A DNA stretch of 64,000 nucleotides from Lineolata rhizophorae (Eukaryota > Ascomycota > Dothideomycetes > Lineolatales > Lineolataceae): NCBI GenBank assembly GCA_010093515.1, contig MU001671.1, positions 1,386,535 through 1,450,534 on the forward strand. The letters run 5' to 3'. Made by a program: the position numbers and the translations under genes. This document shows, one piece after another, positions 1 through 10,900 of the stretch; positions within the stretch are counted from its first letter, which is position 1, and each line of letters opens with the position of its first letter. Below the pieces are notes generated by a model. It did no database searches. It saw only the letters and a list, made by a program, of their open reading frames with translations, and was not told the DNA's origin.

Positions 1-282
1 TGCATTCCGATGCCATTCACACGGAACGTGATCAGAGCGCCTAGGGCATTAGTGCTCCGCGAAATGACATGCCTATGAGAGACCTTGAACTTCATGTTAT
101 TCTAGCCTAGTTGCTACAGACTTTGCCCGCCAGACTTGATACCGTAGTTGATGTGTATACAGTCATATAGAATAGATTATCGAAACGGCCCTTCACATCT
201 CCCTCTTCGGAGGCACGCGACTGTCTTTGCCTTCATCGAAACCAAGATGGGAGCACAATCCCGAAGAGCAACCAGAAACTCT

Positions 283-834
283 TTAAAGAAGTAAGAACTT
301 CTGTCCTCCGAGGATGTGTTCCGCCTTTGCATCTGGAACGCTAGCAAGTTCTTCGTATGCTGGAGGTAAGGCCATGAGTTCGGACCTGTATTTGGCCCGT
401 TTGGAGTCGTGGACAGAACGCTTGGACCAAACAAGGTCCACGAAGCGTTGTGCGCCCTGAATGGTCGTCGGTGGGTAGTGTCTATTGGGAAAGTAATACA
501 CGACGATCCTTTTATACATGTCGACTGCAGTGGATGCATCGGAGATGTTGTCGGCAATTTCGGGCGGCACGCTATTGAGGACGCGAAACTTGAAGTACGC
601 ATTCCACTTATGTTGGATAATGCCCCAAGAATGGGGTGCGCCTGCCTCAGAGTTGTTCGAAAATGGAGGCGGTGGGCTGCATGTGGAATATGGCTGGAAA
701 GTCCAGAAATAACGCAACCCCTCCATTTCGACCATGCATTTTAACGATGCTTGCCACTGCGCTTCGTTTTCTATCCCCTTTAAGTTTGGCAGGGAGACTT
801 GCGTTGACGGAGGTGGCATGCCTTTAGCAACCAC
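283..834 (-). mobile_element. Possible copia-type gag-like fossil fragment
   Basis: An open frame of about 180 codons on the minus strand. Its N-terminal part resembles the start of Ty1/copia gag (UBN2-type) proteins: a short leader, a 'LPNLKG' segment followed by a tryptophan, then a helical body with a conserved-looking tryptophan-lysine region. No LTRs, protease, integrase or reverse transcriptase were seen nearby, so this is at most an isolated, broken and old piece of an element. The family assignment rests on weak pattern similarity only. An unrelated hypothetical frame is equally possible. Confidence 0.3.
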
Positions 835-1505
835 TCGTAGTATGTCGAAAGATTCTGTTCTGCGTGTTTGTGGAGTGAAGAGGATTGCAACCCGGGGGTC
901 CCGGCAGACGCCCGGAATGGTTGTTATCGCGCTCCTGGAACCTTTTATCTATTGATGGTCCCGAAAGCAGTGGAAAATATCGCAGCCACGGTCAAGGAGA
1001 CGGGGAGTAAAGTTGGTGGTGCGACTGTGAGAGTAATAGAAGTGAAAACCCGCAAAACCGTAGATCTGTACTAGCTATTCGAGTCATGTAGCGAGTGGTT
1101 GAATAGTTCCCTGTCTTAGCTATGTCACCTCCGAAAATCCCGGCCCTTCGTCATGAATATCCAATGTAGCCAAATGCCGGTAAGAGGGGAGACAATACGT
1201 GGTCGGGTTGAATTCGTAGTTCCTTGTAGGTCGTGCTGCCGAAGAGCTGTAGGCTGAAGGGTGAGTTTTTGATTTGCGGAGTGGAACGAAGGAATGGCAG
1301 ACGGTCCGCTACGGAAGAGAGATCTTATACTCGCAGACACTCTTACATGATAACGTACTGGAGCGGATGATCTATTCCTTAGCAAGCTGTATACGTAACA
1401 CCACAAAAGTTAGCTGCAGACTTGAAATGAGTATCCTCAAAGCGTGAGCGCTGCAGTTCTACTGTTCGGGCATCTTCGTAGTCTTAGCCCTGCTCTCTAT
1501 GTAAA

Positions 1506-1690
1506 GGCAACGTTGTCGTGCTCTTTTGATCAAACAGCCCTTTTCGTCTTATCGTGCAGCAGTTTGAATAAAGTGAGGCTAGTTTTGATAGATCATCTGG
1601 CATTCTAGGCAATCGTGCAGCTTATAGGCATCGTACACGATTGCTCAAAGTCGTATTAAAGACTATGCTATTGATAATACACACATAGCA
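1506..1690 (+). repeat. Left arm of diverged inverted repeat
   Basis: About 170 bases that match, with many substitutions and small gaps, the reverse complement of about 2310-2478. Shared blocks include TGCTCTTTTGATCAAAC, AGCAGTTTGA, AAAGTGAGGC and AATCGTGCAGCTTAT in the same order. Many differences are C/T or G/A, as expected for decayed fungal repeats. The arms could be long terminal inverted repeats of a dead DNA transposon or MITE, or simply two inverted copies of one repeat. No target-site duplication could be fixed. Confidence 0.6.
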
Positions 1691-1850
1691 TGGTTGTCTT
1701 GGCTGCAGGTGCCATTAATGCTACGAGCTGTCTTGGCCTATTTCATAGCCGTATCATAAAGTCAGAAGTTTGCACAGGAAACTCTACAAGTACGGATTTT
1801 ACAGTGTTATGTTGTGTTGTTAAGTAGCAGGACTAGAGCATCCTATGGCC

Positions 1851-2291
1851 TTAATTGGCCCCAAATTTGGTATCAAAGACTAATGTGCCGATAGTATATC
1901 TAAATGTAAGTATTTTGAAAACGTAATACTGTACCAATGTTCGTAATATGACCTGGCGTACAAGATCGAACCTGGCCGCAGTCTCAATTCGGGGAAGACA
2001 AGGGCGGCCCTTAGGGATACACGCACCACGCAAAATTGGCCATCGCGTAATTATATACAGATTCATCAAATAGAGGCGGACTTCCTCTAGATCTTTAAAT
2101 CCCTCCTTGTCCAATTGCATGAAGGAGAAGTACGGTTTATAGCACCGTACAAGCGGTTTATTAAAATGCTCACGTAATTTGGGCACTTGATGGCGTTCAC
2201 AGAAGTTGACAGAAACTGCGTTGTGTTGGAAGCGGAGGGTGGGCGCCATGTCTACATATAAAGAGCGCTCTGAGTTCGCTTGGCTCTGCAT
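1851..2291 (-). CDS. Orphan frame between inverted-repeat arms
   Basis: A 146-codon frame with an ATG at 2291, lying almost exactly between the two arms of the inverted repeat. It is the longest ATG-initiated frame in this gene-poor flank. The predicted product is basic with scattered aromatics. I recognise no domain, no DDE-type transposase motif and no signal peptide. It may be a remnant of the element's own protein or a chance open frame; nothing here shows that it is expressed. Confidence 0.2.
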   Translation of the reverse strand: MQSQANSERSLYVDMAPTLRFQHNAVSVNFCERHQVPKLREHFNKPLVRCYKPYFSFMQLDKEGFKDLEEVRLYLMNLYIITRWPILRGACIPKGRPCLPRIETAARFDLVRQVILRTLVQYYVFKILTFRYTIGTLVFDTKFGAN

Positions 2292-2309
2292 GTGATGTAT
2301 AGGTTAATG

Positions 2310-2478
2310 GAGCGTAATGTGAGAAAAACTTTGCTTGAAGCAATCGTACACCGTTGAATAAGCTGCACGATTACCCCAAATGGCAGGATATTTGCCAAAG
2401 CTGGCCTCACTTTGCTCAAACTGCTACACGATATAACAAAAGCGGTCGTTTGATCAAAAGAGCACAACGACGCCAGCA
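2310..2478 (-). repeat. Right arm of diverged inverted repeat
   Basis: Reverse-complement partner of the arm at about 1506-1690; read on the minus strand it shows the same ordered blocks (TGCTCTTTTGATCAAAC, AGCAGTTTGA, AAAGTGAGGC, AATCGTGCAGCTTAT). The two arms enclose about 620 bases containing one orphan frame. Confidence 0.6.
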
Positions 2479-4005
2479 CTTAGTAATCAAATGCACTAGA
2501 CACTAACATCTACAAAGTCCTTAGAAGTCACCCTCGCCTTCAGCTTTGTTCGCATTTTCTTTCCCTTACACTTTTGGATTTGAACAACATCTGAAGCGGT
2601 CGTAAAAGTAAACGCCGCAGCATGACAACAGCTCGTCAAGCTCTGGTACTGCATATGGCCACTATGGAATCCCGAGGATAGCAGTGCACATGGACGTAGA
2701 GAATGTCTTTCAACGATGTCCCACATTTCGAAAGTAGACGAGGGAACCGAATTCGAGTGAATCACGTGTAGTTTGACATAAGGTGTGGCTCTCTAGTTAT
2801 GGCCTGGCCATTTGTTCTCTAGAGTGTGAGAAGACCTGAGATACGCCGCCACTACAAGAGATGAACGTACGGTCGCAGCCACAGGTCGCATTGTTTGCCA
2901 TCGTAAACATAGAACAGCCGCCTAGAAAGATCTCGTGTGCAATAGGCGAGTTCGAACGTTTCGGACACGGCAAGTATACTCTCTGAGAAAGTAGCGCGCA
3001 AAGCTCATAGAAGAGGATAGCTAGCTAAGAAAGTCGGACGAAGGGCAGAGAGAAAACTAAGACGAAGAGGAAAAAGGTAGGACTCACATTGAAGAAACGA
3101 TAGACCAGCTCCTGTACGTAGAAATCAGAATGGTTAGGATCATGCGTAGGCTAAAACGATCAGCGAGATTGAAGCACCTCCAACACCAACAAAAGTAGCC
3201 ATGTCCCAAGGGCTATGATAGCTAGACCTAGAGATTGGTTTTCCAAGGCTAGAAAGATAAAGAATTATGAATTTACCGTCATACACAATATATCTAGGAA
3301 TTCGCCACATATGCTGCTAAATTTTGTTTACTATCCCTTCTTTCTCTGTCCGATTTGTTTGACAATGGAAGCGTGGCTTGCGATCATACAATAAGCATTT
3401 AACCAATAAAAGTCTACGACATGGGCCTGTAGGTTTTGTAGCTAACCGGGCAGTAAATCAACCTTTTGATTGGTTGGAAGAGATTGATACGGGGACCGCT
3501 AAAGACCAACCATGACGATACCACAAGTACCGAGCGATGCCGCTACTTCCTTCACACCGTAGCACTTTCTTATTCCTACCTTCTATTGTTCAATGCCTCC
3601 AAATGGCTCGCGTTCAGGTCTTACTATCACCAACCCTCTAGTCCTGTATCGGACGTTGGTCGCCACCAAGCGCATAGCCCCTGACCATGGCCAACACCGT
3701 CTAGGTACGTCATTGAGCCTTTCTCTGTAACTAAAGATGTCAGGCGTAGTTTTCTGTATAATTATAAGCGTGTAATTGCCTTGCATTTACGTTCTTAGAT
3801 AGCTGCTTGACCAGTTAGTTGTGAGTACATGGCATATCTGTATTGCCTTCGAATACGTCTAGTCATGTTAGTCTAGAGTTGCGAAGTCTTCGTCGAAACA
3901 TCTGGCTTCGATGCCGTCTACATTCCATCTGAAACCTTTTTACTCGGTGTTTTCGCTGCGTTTCCAATGCGTCTATCAATAAAGGCACCACTAACAGTCA
4001 CTCAG

Positions 4006-6296
4006 CAATCCATCTGCAAAAACTCTATGACCGCCTCAAAGACTATGAACCCTCGCCCTCCTATTCCGAGCGTCTTAACCAACTTAGCCACTCCCTCAGC
4101 AATGTGCCCGCCGATGCCAACTCCGCATCCGACCAAGGCTTCGAGGCACGTCACGATGCAGCCAACACCGCTTCATCTTCCAATGCCGCCTCTCTCGGCA
4201 CCCGCGGCGTCTGGCGCAGCCTCCTCGAGCACAAGGAAAAACGCGACATCCTCGCGTTGACGCGGGTCCTGACTTCGCACGAGGCGGCCCTGGCGCTCGA
4301 CTCACCGCGCGGCCTGCTGCTCCACGGCGAGGTAGGTACGGGAAAGAGCATGCTGGTCGATTTGTTCGCGGGGTGCCTGCCGGCGCGCGGGAAGCGCCGG
4401 GTCCACTTTAACGCCTTCATGCTGGAGACATACGCAAGGTTAGAACGGCTGCGGCGGCGCCGGTCGAGAAGTGGTGGTGGCATAGGGCCGGGAATGCTGC
4501 CTGACGAGATGGTGAGGGAGGAGCATGTGTTGTTGGCGTTGGCGCGGGATTTGGTTGCCGAGGCGCCGATTTTATTTCTGGACGAGTTTCAGCTGCCGGA
4601 TCGGACTGCGGCGAAAATCGTGTCGGGTTTGCTGACGGCGTTTTTCCACCTTGGTGGCGTCTTGATTGCGACGAGCAATCGCATGCCGGACGAGTTGGCG
4701 AAGGCGGCGGGTGTGGAATTTAGGCCGCCTCCGTCAACTTTGTCTTCAGCGGTGATGACGCGGGTGTTTGGTAGTGCGGGGTGGCGGCGGAAGGTAGTGG
4801 GCGGAGAGCCGTTTGCAGGGAGGGGGGAGTATGCGGCTTTTTTGGAGGTGCTAAAGGCGCGATGCGAGGTCTGGGAAATGGATGGACGGCGGGATTTCCG
4901 GAGAGTGGAGTATGAAAGCTCCGGGAGTGGGAGTGGGCAGACGGCTCGAGAAGTAGTGGGTGAAACTGAGCAACCATTAGGAGAGGATGCTGCTGGAACG
5001 TTACCAAAGTTTTACAGCATTGGCATTCCTCAACTGGCGACTGTGGCTGAGACTCCGGCAAGTCTTCCGCCTGATACGTTGGCCACTATCCTACCAACGA
5101 CACCAGTCCAGTGGCAACCAATTACTCTGACAGTATATGCCCGACAACTTTACCTGCCTCATGTGTACGAGGGTCATCTCTTGGCAACCTTCGCATCTTT
5201 ATGTGCCGCGACACTCGGCCCTGCAGACTACGCCTCCATTTCACGGTCTTTCCACACCATCATCCTGACCGACGTACCGGTGCTCACCCTTTCACGACGC
5301 AATGAAGCACGTCGCTTCATAACGATGCTGGATGCACTATATGAAGCCCGATGTCGACTCTTCATTGTACGGGCAGAAGCCGAACCCGACGGAATATTCT
5401 TCCCGGACGCAAGCACCCCTAGACAAGACGCAACCGGCCGTTTGCGCTCCCAGGAACCATCCACACCTCCTTCCGCCTCCGAAGAAGCTCCCGAGGCCGG
5501 CTCCGCAACAGCAATTCATGCAGAGACCATGTCCGAAGCCTACCAGGACATCGTGGAGCCCTTCCGCCCCAACATCTCATCCTACACTGCATCCGGGTCT
5601 TCTCCAGGAGACTACGCCCATGCGTTCCCACCATTCTTATCCCCGGATGCACTCGAGGATGACCCACCCACCCGCATGCGGCGAGCCGCGGGCGTGACGG
5701 AATCGGATGCAACGAACCTCATGGACGCCGAGGCGCGGCGTGAGCAAGAACGAAGGGCGAAGGAGGGAGACCAGCAGCAAAGAGGAATGGCGGGGAGTTT
5801 GGAGTTTGGACACACGGCCGCGTTTACGGGCGAGGACGAGCGGTTTGCGTATAGGCGGGCCGAGAGCAGGCTGTGGGAGATGTGCGGGGAGAAGTGGTGG
5901 CGTAGGGTGGGGCCGGAAAGTGAAGGCGAAGAGAAGGAGAGTCTCGGCGCGAATGTTGGACAGAGATGGGTGGGGTGGAGAGGGGGAGGCGGTGCGGCTG
6001 AGGAGGAGAATGGGGATGAGAAAGCTGACCATCGCGCTGGCGAAGCAGACGGCGTTCATCAGGGAGCAGAAACGGAGGATGATTCGGAGGGCGTGTTTAG
6101 GCATGGAGCGAGCCCGTTTAGGACTGCGGTAGAACCGCCGCCTAAGATTGGCTGGACGCACGTATGGGGAACGGCGAAATGGGGGAAGAGGGCGGGAGCG
6201 TGGGGAAAGGGTCCGGAAGGGTTAGTAGAGAGGAAGCGGGAAATGGAGAGGGAGCAAGAGAAGGACGTTCTGGAAGCGAAGAAGACGAAGAGTTAG
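4006..6296 (+). CDS. AFG1/LACE1-family mitochondrial AAA-type ATPase
   Basis: AFG1 proteins are P-loop ATPases of the mitochondrial inner membrane that assist turnover of respiratory-chain subunits. Counting the GTG codon at 4104 as residue 1, the Walker A motif GEVGTGKS is at about 75-82, and Walker B with its DEFQ extension is at about 155-163. A 'GVLIATSNRMPDEL' sensor-1 segment follows. The C-terminal part has the family stretch 'LSRRNEARRFITMLDALYEARC', then a long acidic, low-complexity tail. The frame ends at the TAG at 6294-6296. The 5' end is unresolved. Family-like sequence (HLQKLYDRLKDYEPS) lies upstream of 4104 in the same frame, which stays open to 3933 with no ATG. An upstream exon is therefore likely; an acceptor at 4003-4005 preceded by CTAAC at 3991-3995 is the best candidate. 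No mitochondrial presequence is visible for that reason. Confidence 0.88.
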
Positions 6297-7935
6297 ATCG
6301 TCTTGGATAGCCAGTACTGAGGATCTGAAGATGTGATGGTCGATTGGACACCAGAACAGCAATGTATACCAGATTTTGGCCGTCTGCAAGTTGGTCGTTT
6401 GAATCATGTATTGAATTCTCCACTTGCCTTGATCCTCCAAGGTCGTCACACCACGCTTCACACGCAGTTCGATTACCCCTCAAGACATGCAGAACACAAC
6501 CAATGAATTTCTCGTCTATCGCCTGATCAAACCCTTAGCATCACTCGCCATTCACCGCCAACCGTACCACAAACTCAATTTCCTCGACCTAGCCCCTCCG
6601 CCTCTACCATCAGGCAACCTTGGACCCCCTAGCCCCCCAGCAGCCTTCCACGAGTTTGAACCAACCTTCCAACTACACCCATCGCGCTAGTCCATCACAG
6701 CTCCCGATAAACCAGCCCATATTTATCCTAGCACTGCGGACGACTGCGAACGTGAACCTTAACCAATCCATTCGCCCTCTTCTTTGGTCCGCGCGCCTCT
6801 CTCCACCTTCCCCAGCCTCGTCCTTCGCCGTCTGTCGAACCAGTATCCAACTCCGCTCCAGAACAGTATGTGCGGGCCAAACGGTAAGTCGATTGCACGA
6901 TCCGTTCGATACTGTCGTGCTGGTAGATCGCCACTTGGGTTCCACTAACCTGTATTTTACCGTTTTAATTCTCCTGTTGTCGAGCTGATTTCTCTTTTCT
7001 CCCACTACTTCGCCCGTCGTTCACGTCTCCACATAGCTTATCAATAAGCAGCTCTCCGCCTTAAAACAAACTAGGACAAAGAGAACTAGAAAAAAAAAAA
7101 GAGCCTCTTGAAACGCAGCCTCTCCACACGCGACCTCTTGCCTTTTGCAGCAAAAATTGACGGCAGATGGGGCAAAGAGACTCACGCGCTCCATGTAAAG
7201 CATAGAAAAGACTACAATTAAAAGAAACGCCATATCGCTGATGCCAGAGTAGATAGAAGAGAAACAGCAAAGGGCGCACTAGCCTGTACGTTCTGCCGCC
7301 GCTCACGGTCACTCGTACCTATTCCCGGAGCGCAGACAAAAACGCAAATCAAACAGACGCTTGCGTCGGCAGCCTTAAGTGCAGTTGAAAGGAAAGCTAA
7401 CAGCCTCATCCATGCCAGAGCAAAAAGCTGTAGTAACCTAGCTCGATTGGCTATGGAATGGATCGTGAGATTGATAGTTCCCGAAACCCCAGATATTCCA
7501 AGTAAAAGAAAATGAAAAAAAGAGAAAAAAGAGCAACGAGAGCCCGTGGTCCAAAGCAATTGATGCCACACCGTCCATCGCCGACGCTAATGCATGCAAT
7601 ATTCCCGCAAAACAAGCATCTACGTCCGGATAGAAGGGACCCGAAGACTCCTTGCATTCGCAGCAGCAAAAAGAATTCAGCTGTGCCGACTCGCCCGTCC
7701 GTCTCGTCCGCTTCGGATACCTGATTGTCCTGTTTGTCCAACGGACAATCACTGCGGAGAGGAAGATGTCACTTGCTGTTAAGTCTGAGAAATTTCTCTG
7801 TAAGCGACGCATGGCTCTTTCCTACAGTATATAGGAGCTACCAACCGAAAATGATCGAGCGGGTTGAGGTCATTGAATGTTGCCCAAAGATCGAGCAAAC
7901 CACCGCAATCGTGAATATTCAAGTCCTAACTCACT
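6297..7935. other. Intergenic between convergent AFG1 and PBP1
   Basis: About 1.6 kb holding the 3' ends of two convergent genes. It contains homopolymer A runs near 7090 and 7510-7530 and no frame with family similarity. Nothing else is supported. Confidence 0.6.
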
Positions 7936-10900
7936 TCACTTCCCCTCCTCTGCGCCTCCAGTCTGGCCGGAGCCGCCTTGAGCCGGCACAGGGGGCGCTC
8001 CACCACCCGCATGGATTTGTGGGCCCTGAGGCGGCGCAACTCCGGCCGGTCCATGAGGAGGCCCACCAGTTGCGGCGCCGGGTGGGATGCCCGGACCACC
8101 CATTACGGGTTGGGCGTAAGTAGCGGACGGAGTGCCGCGCGGATGATGGTACTGGGGGCCGGGGCCAGGATGGGCGCCCGGTTGGTGCGGATAGTGATGG
8201 CCCTGGCGAGGCGAGGTACCGTAGTGGGGCTGTTGACCAGCTGTAGTGCCGGGGGGCAGGTACGACTGACCGGCGGGCGGACCGGCAGGTTGCTGGTAAG
8301 GGCCGCGCATGTGCGTCACTGTGTTGAGTGCAGAAGGGACGAAGTTAGCCTGTTGACTTTGCATTGGATGATATTGTTGCTGTTGCTGTTGATGTTGAGA
8401 GTGAGGAAAGACGAAATCTGGAAGCCGAGGCCGATCATTGGCGCGGCTAGGCTGTTGATGTAAGCCTTGGCGCACTTGGAAATGAAAATCAGGCGGCGGA
8501 TAAATGGCAGTGTATCGAGGTCCCGGCTTGGATCCGCCGCTAGGTGGCGAACCCGCCGAAGAGAGCGATTTGCCAGTACCACGGCCAATCTGAAGGTTGT
8601 TGTTGCTATGTCGAGGGGTATTCTCTTGCCGAGGGGCCTGGATATTGTTGTTCGCTCCACGATTGTTGTTGTTGCCAGCACGACCTCCGCGACGGCCACC
8701 ACGGTTACCTCGAGTCCCGCGAGAGCCACGGACGCCACGCCCGCCACGTCCACCGCTGCTCGGCGGGGACTGGCCGTCATCTGGGGGCATGGTTGAGTTC
8801 CGTAGGTTAGACTCGGGTCGAGGCTGGTTGAACGCCCGGTGTGGCGAGATGGCTGCGAACGGTGGTGAAGTCGAACTTGAGCCCCAGGACTTGGTTGGAA
8901 AGTTTCGAGGGCTGTTGTTGGGTGGTGACTTCCGCTGGGGCGCGAAACCTCCTCTATTAGGACCCGAGTTGTTGAACCGGGACCGCGGAGGGCCGCGAGG
9001 CGTCGAATAAGAAAAAACATCGTCGCTCTCTAGCGACGCACACTGAAACTGATATGGAAAACCCCGATTGCGATTATTATTGTTGGGGTGGTAATACGTA
9101 CTCGGACCTGGAGGGCCTTGGCCCGCGAACATCGGTCCGCCTTGTTGAGCACCGTGGGGTACATAGAACATCTGCTGCTGAGGCATACCGCCCGTGGGCA
9201 TACCTGCGGCATTGGGGGGCTGATGTCCTTGCTGCGAACCCTGATGCGCCATCATGGGTGCTCCAGGTCGCGGGCTCGGGTATCCGCTATTAGCGGCACC
9301 TGAGGGCGGGGGAGGTGGAGGTGGCGGAGCCCCACTCGGGACTGGTCCACCAGGACCAGCGCCATGTTGTGGCTGATATATCTGAGTCGGCCCAGTGGGG
9401 TATATCGGGAAGCCTTGCGGACTCATAATGTACGGGCCGTTAGACGGTTGGCCGGTCATCATCTGCCCGCCGTGCATAGGTTGCATATGACCTCCCATAA
9501 ACTGAGGAGCGCCGGCAGCACCAGGCCCACCCTGACGGAACGGAATCACATGCTGAGAGCCGGGGCTCATACCGTACTGGGGCATGGCGTTCGGGTGGTA
9601 GAGTAAGGGCTGGCCAGGCGCGCCACCGTAGCTCGCTGGAGTAGCCATGTAAGGCGGAACGGCGCGAGGTGATGGATTAACCGACGAAGTAGATTGAGAG
9701 TATTGCATACGGTGGTCGTCATAATGATGAGCTCCACCAGCGGGGCCGTGATGCGGTTGGGCCGGCATGTGTCGGGGAGTTTGATGAGGTGTCATGTGAG
9801 GCGGATTGAAACCATGTCCAGGCGGTTGTTGCAAACCCTGCTGAGGATGGTACCCACCGTGATGCGGTGCCATTGGCCCAGACGGAACGCTATGCGGAGG
9901 AGAAATAGAAGGAGCCATCCGAGGGGGCGGCGACTCAAACATCATCTCATAAGACTTGTCCCTGTTTGTGTCAGGATGCTCCCAGGTAGGTGGTGTGCGG
10001 TAAGCTAGAGGGATGCCTCCATTCTTCTCGTAGTCCTTGGTCCAATTTTCGTTCACCACTTCAATCTTCATGCGCTTGATCGGGTTGAACGCATCCCTGA
10101 CCTTGGGCCGGCTAGAGATGGGAGCAGGCTTCTTCGAACCGAGGAAATTTGTGGAGGCCCTCTTCGGCTCCGGGCGAGCGCGAACGATCTCGGGGGGACT
10201 CGGAGCTTTGCTGTTGTTAGCGCTAGGCGCCCGCGGTTGGAAATTGGTGCTCGGAGTGAATTCCATGGCTTGGACGTTGAACTTGGTCGACAAGCTAGAC
10301 GTTGGGGTGTGGGACGCGCTAGTGGTAGCCGATGGGCCGTGCGGAGGAGGACCAGGAGGAGGGATTTGGAGACCGTGCATGGGTTGCATGTTTGGATGCA
10401 TATGCGGAGGCATACCTGGCTGCTTCTGCATCTGCTGGTTGATGGTTAAGCGTTGACTCAACATTCCCGGACCCCGATGATTGTTAGGAGCTATAGGCGG
10501 CATATTTTGACCGTGCTGGCGATCTTGACGAACCTGCTGGTAGTTCTGATTTTGTCTACTACCACGCTGGCCAGATTGCCTATCGGATTGCACGTTCTGC
10601 GGTGGTTGGCCGTTCTCGTACCGAGGACCCTGAGGGCGCTGAGGCTTCGGCTGCTCTTGCGGCGGAGGGGCGGCGGAGGATGGGGGCACAGCGACCGCGC
10701 TTGCAGGTTTTGGCGGTGTCTTCTTGAACTCTTCCGCTTGCACGCGAGCCTTTGCAACAATCTTCTCCTGCTTATCCGTATCTTTCGCTAAGATAGGGAC
10801 GAGGTCTTTGGGAATGGGTGTGTTAAGCTTGAAGTTCTGCGCAAACTTACGCAGATCATTTAGCTTAACTTGTTTGTCGGCTCGAGCCGCTTGCCGCTGG

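Larger units (their letters stand above)
1..3932. other. Gene-poor left flank
   Basis: No gene of recognisable family is seen in this stretch apart from the weak items listed separately: a gag-like fragment, an inverted repeat pair and an orphan frame. Open frames are short, mostly lack ATG starts, and both strands are interrupted often. Base composition is close to balanced, unlike the GC-rich genes that follow. The likeliest reading is old, decayed repeat DNA. Confidence 0.55.
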
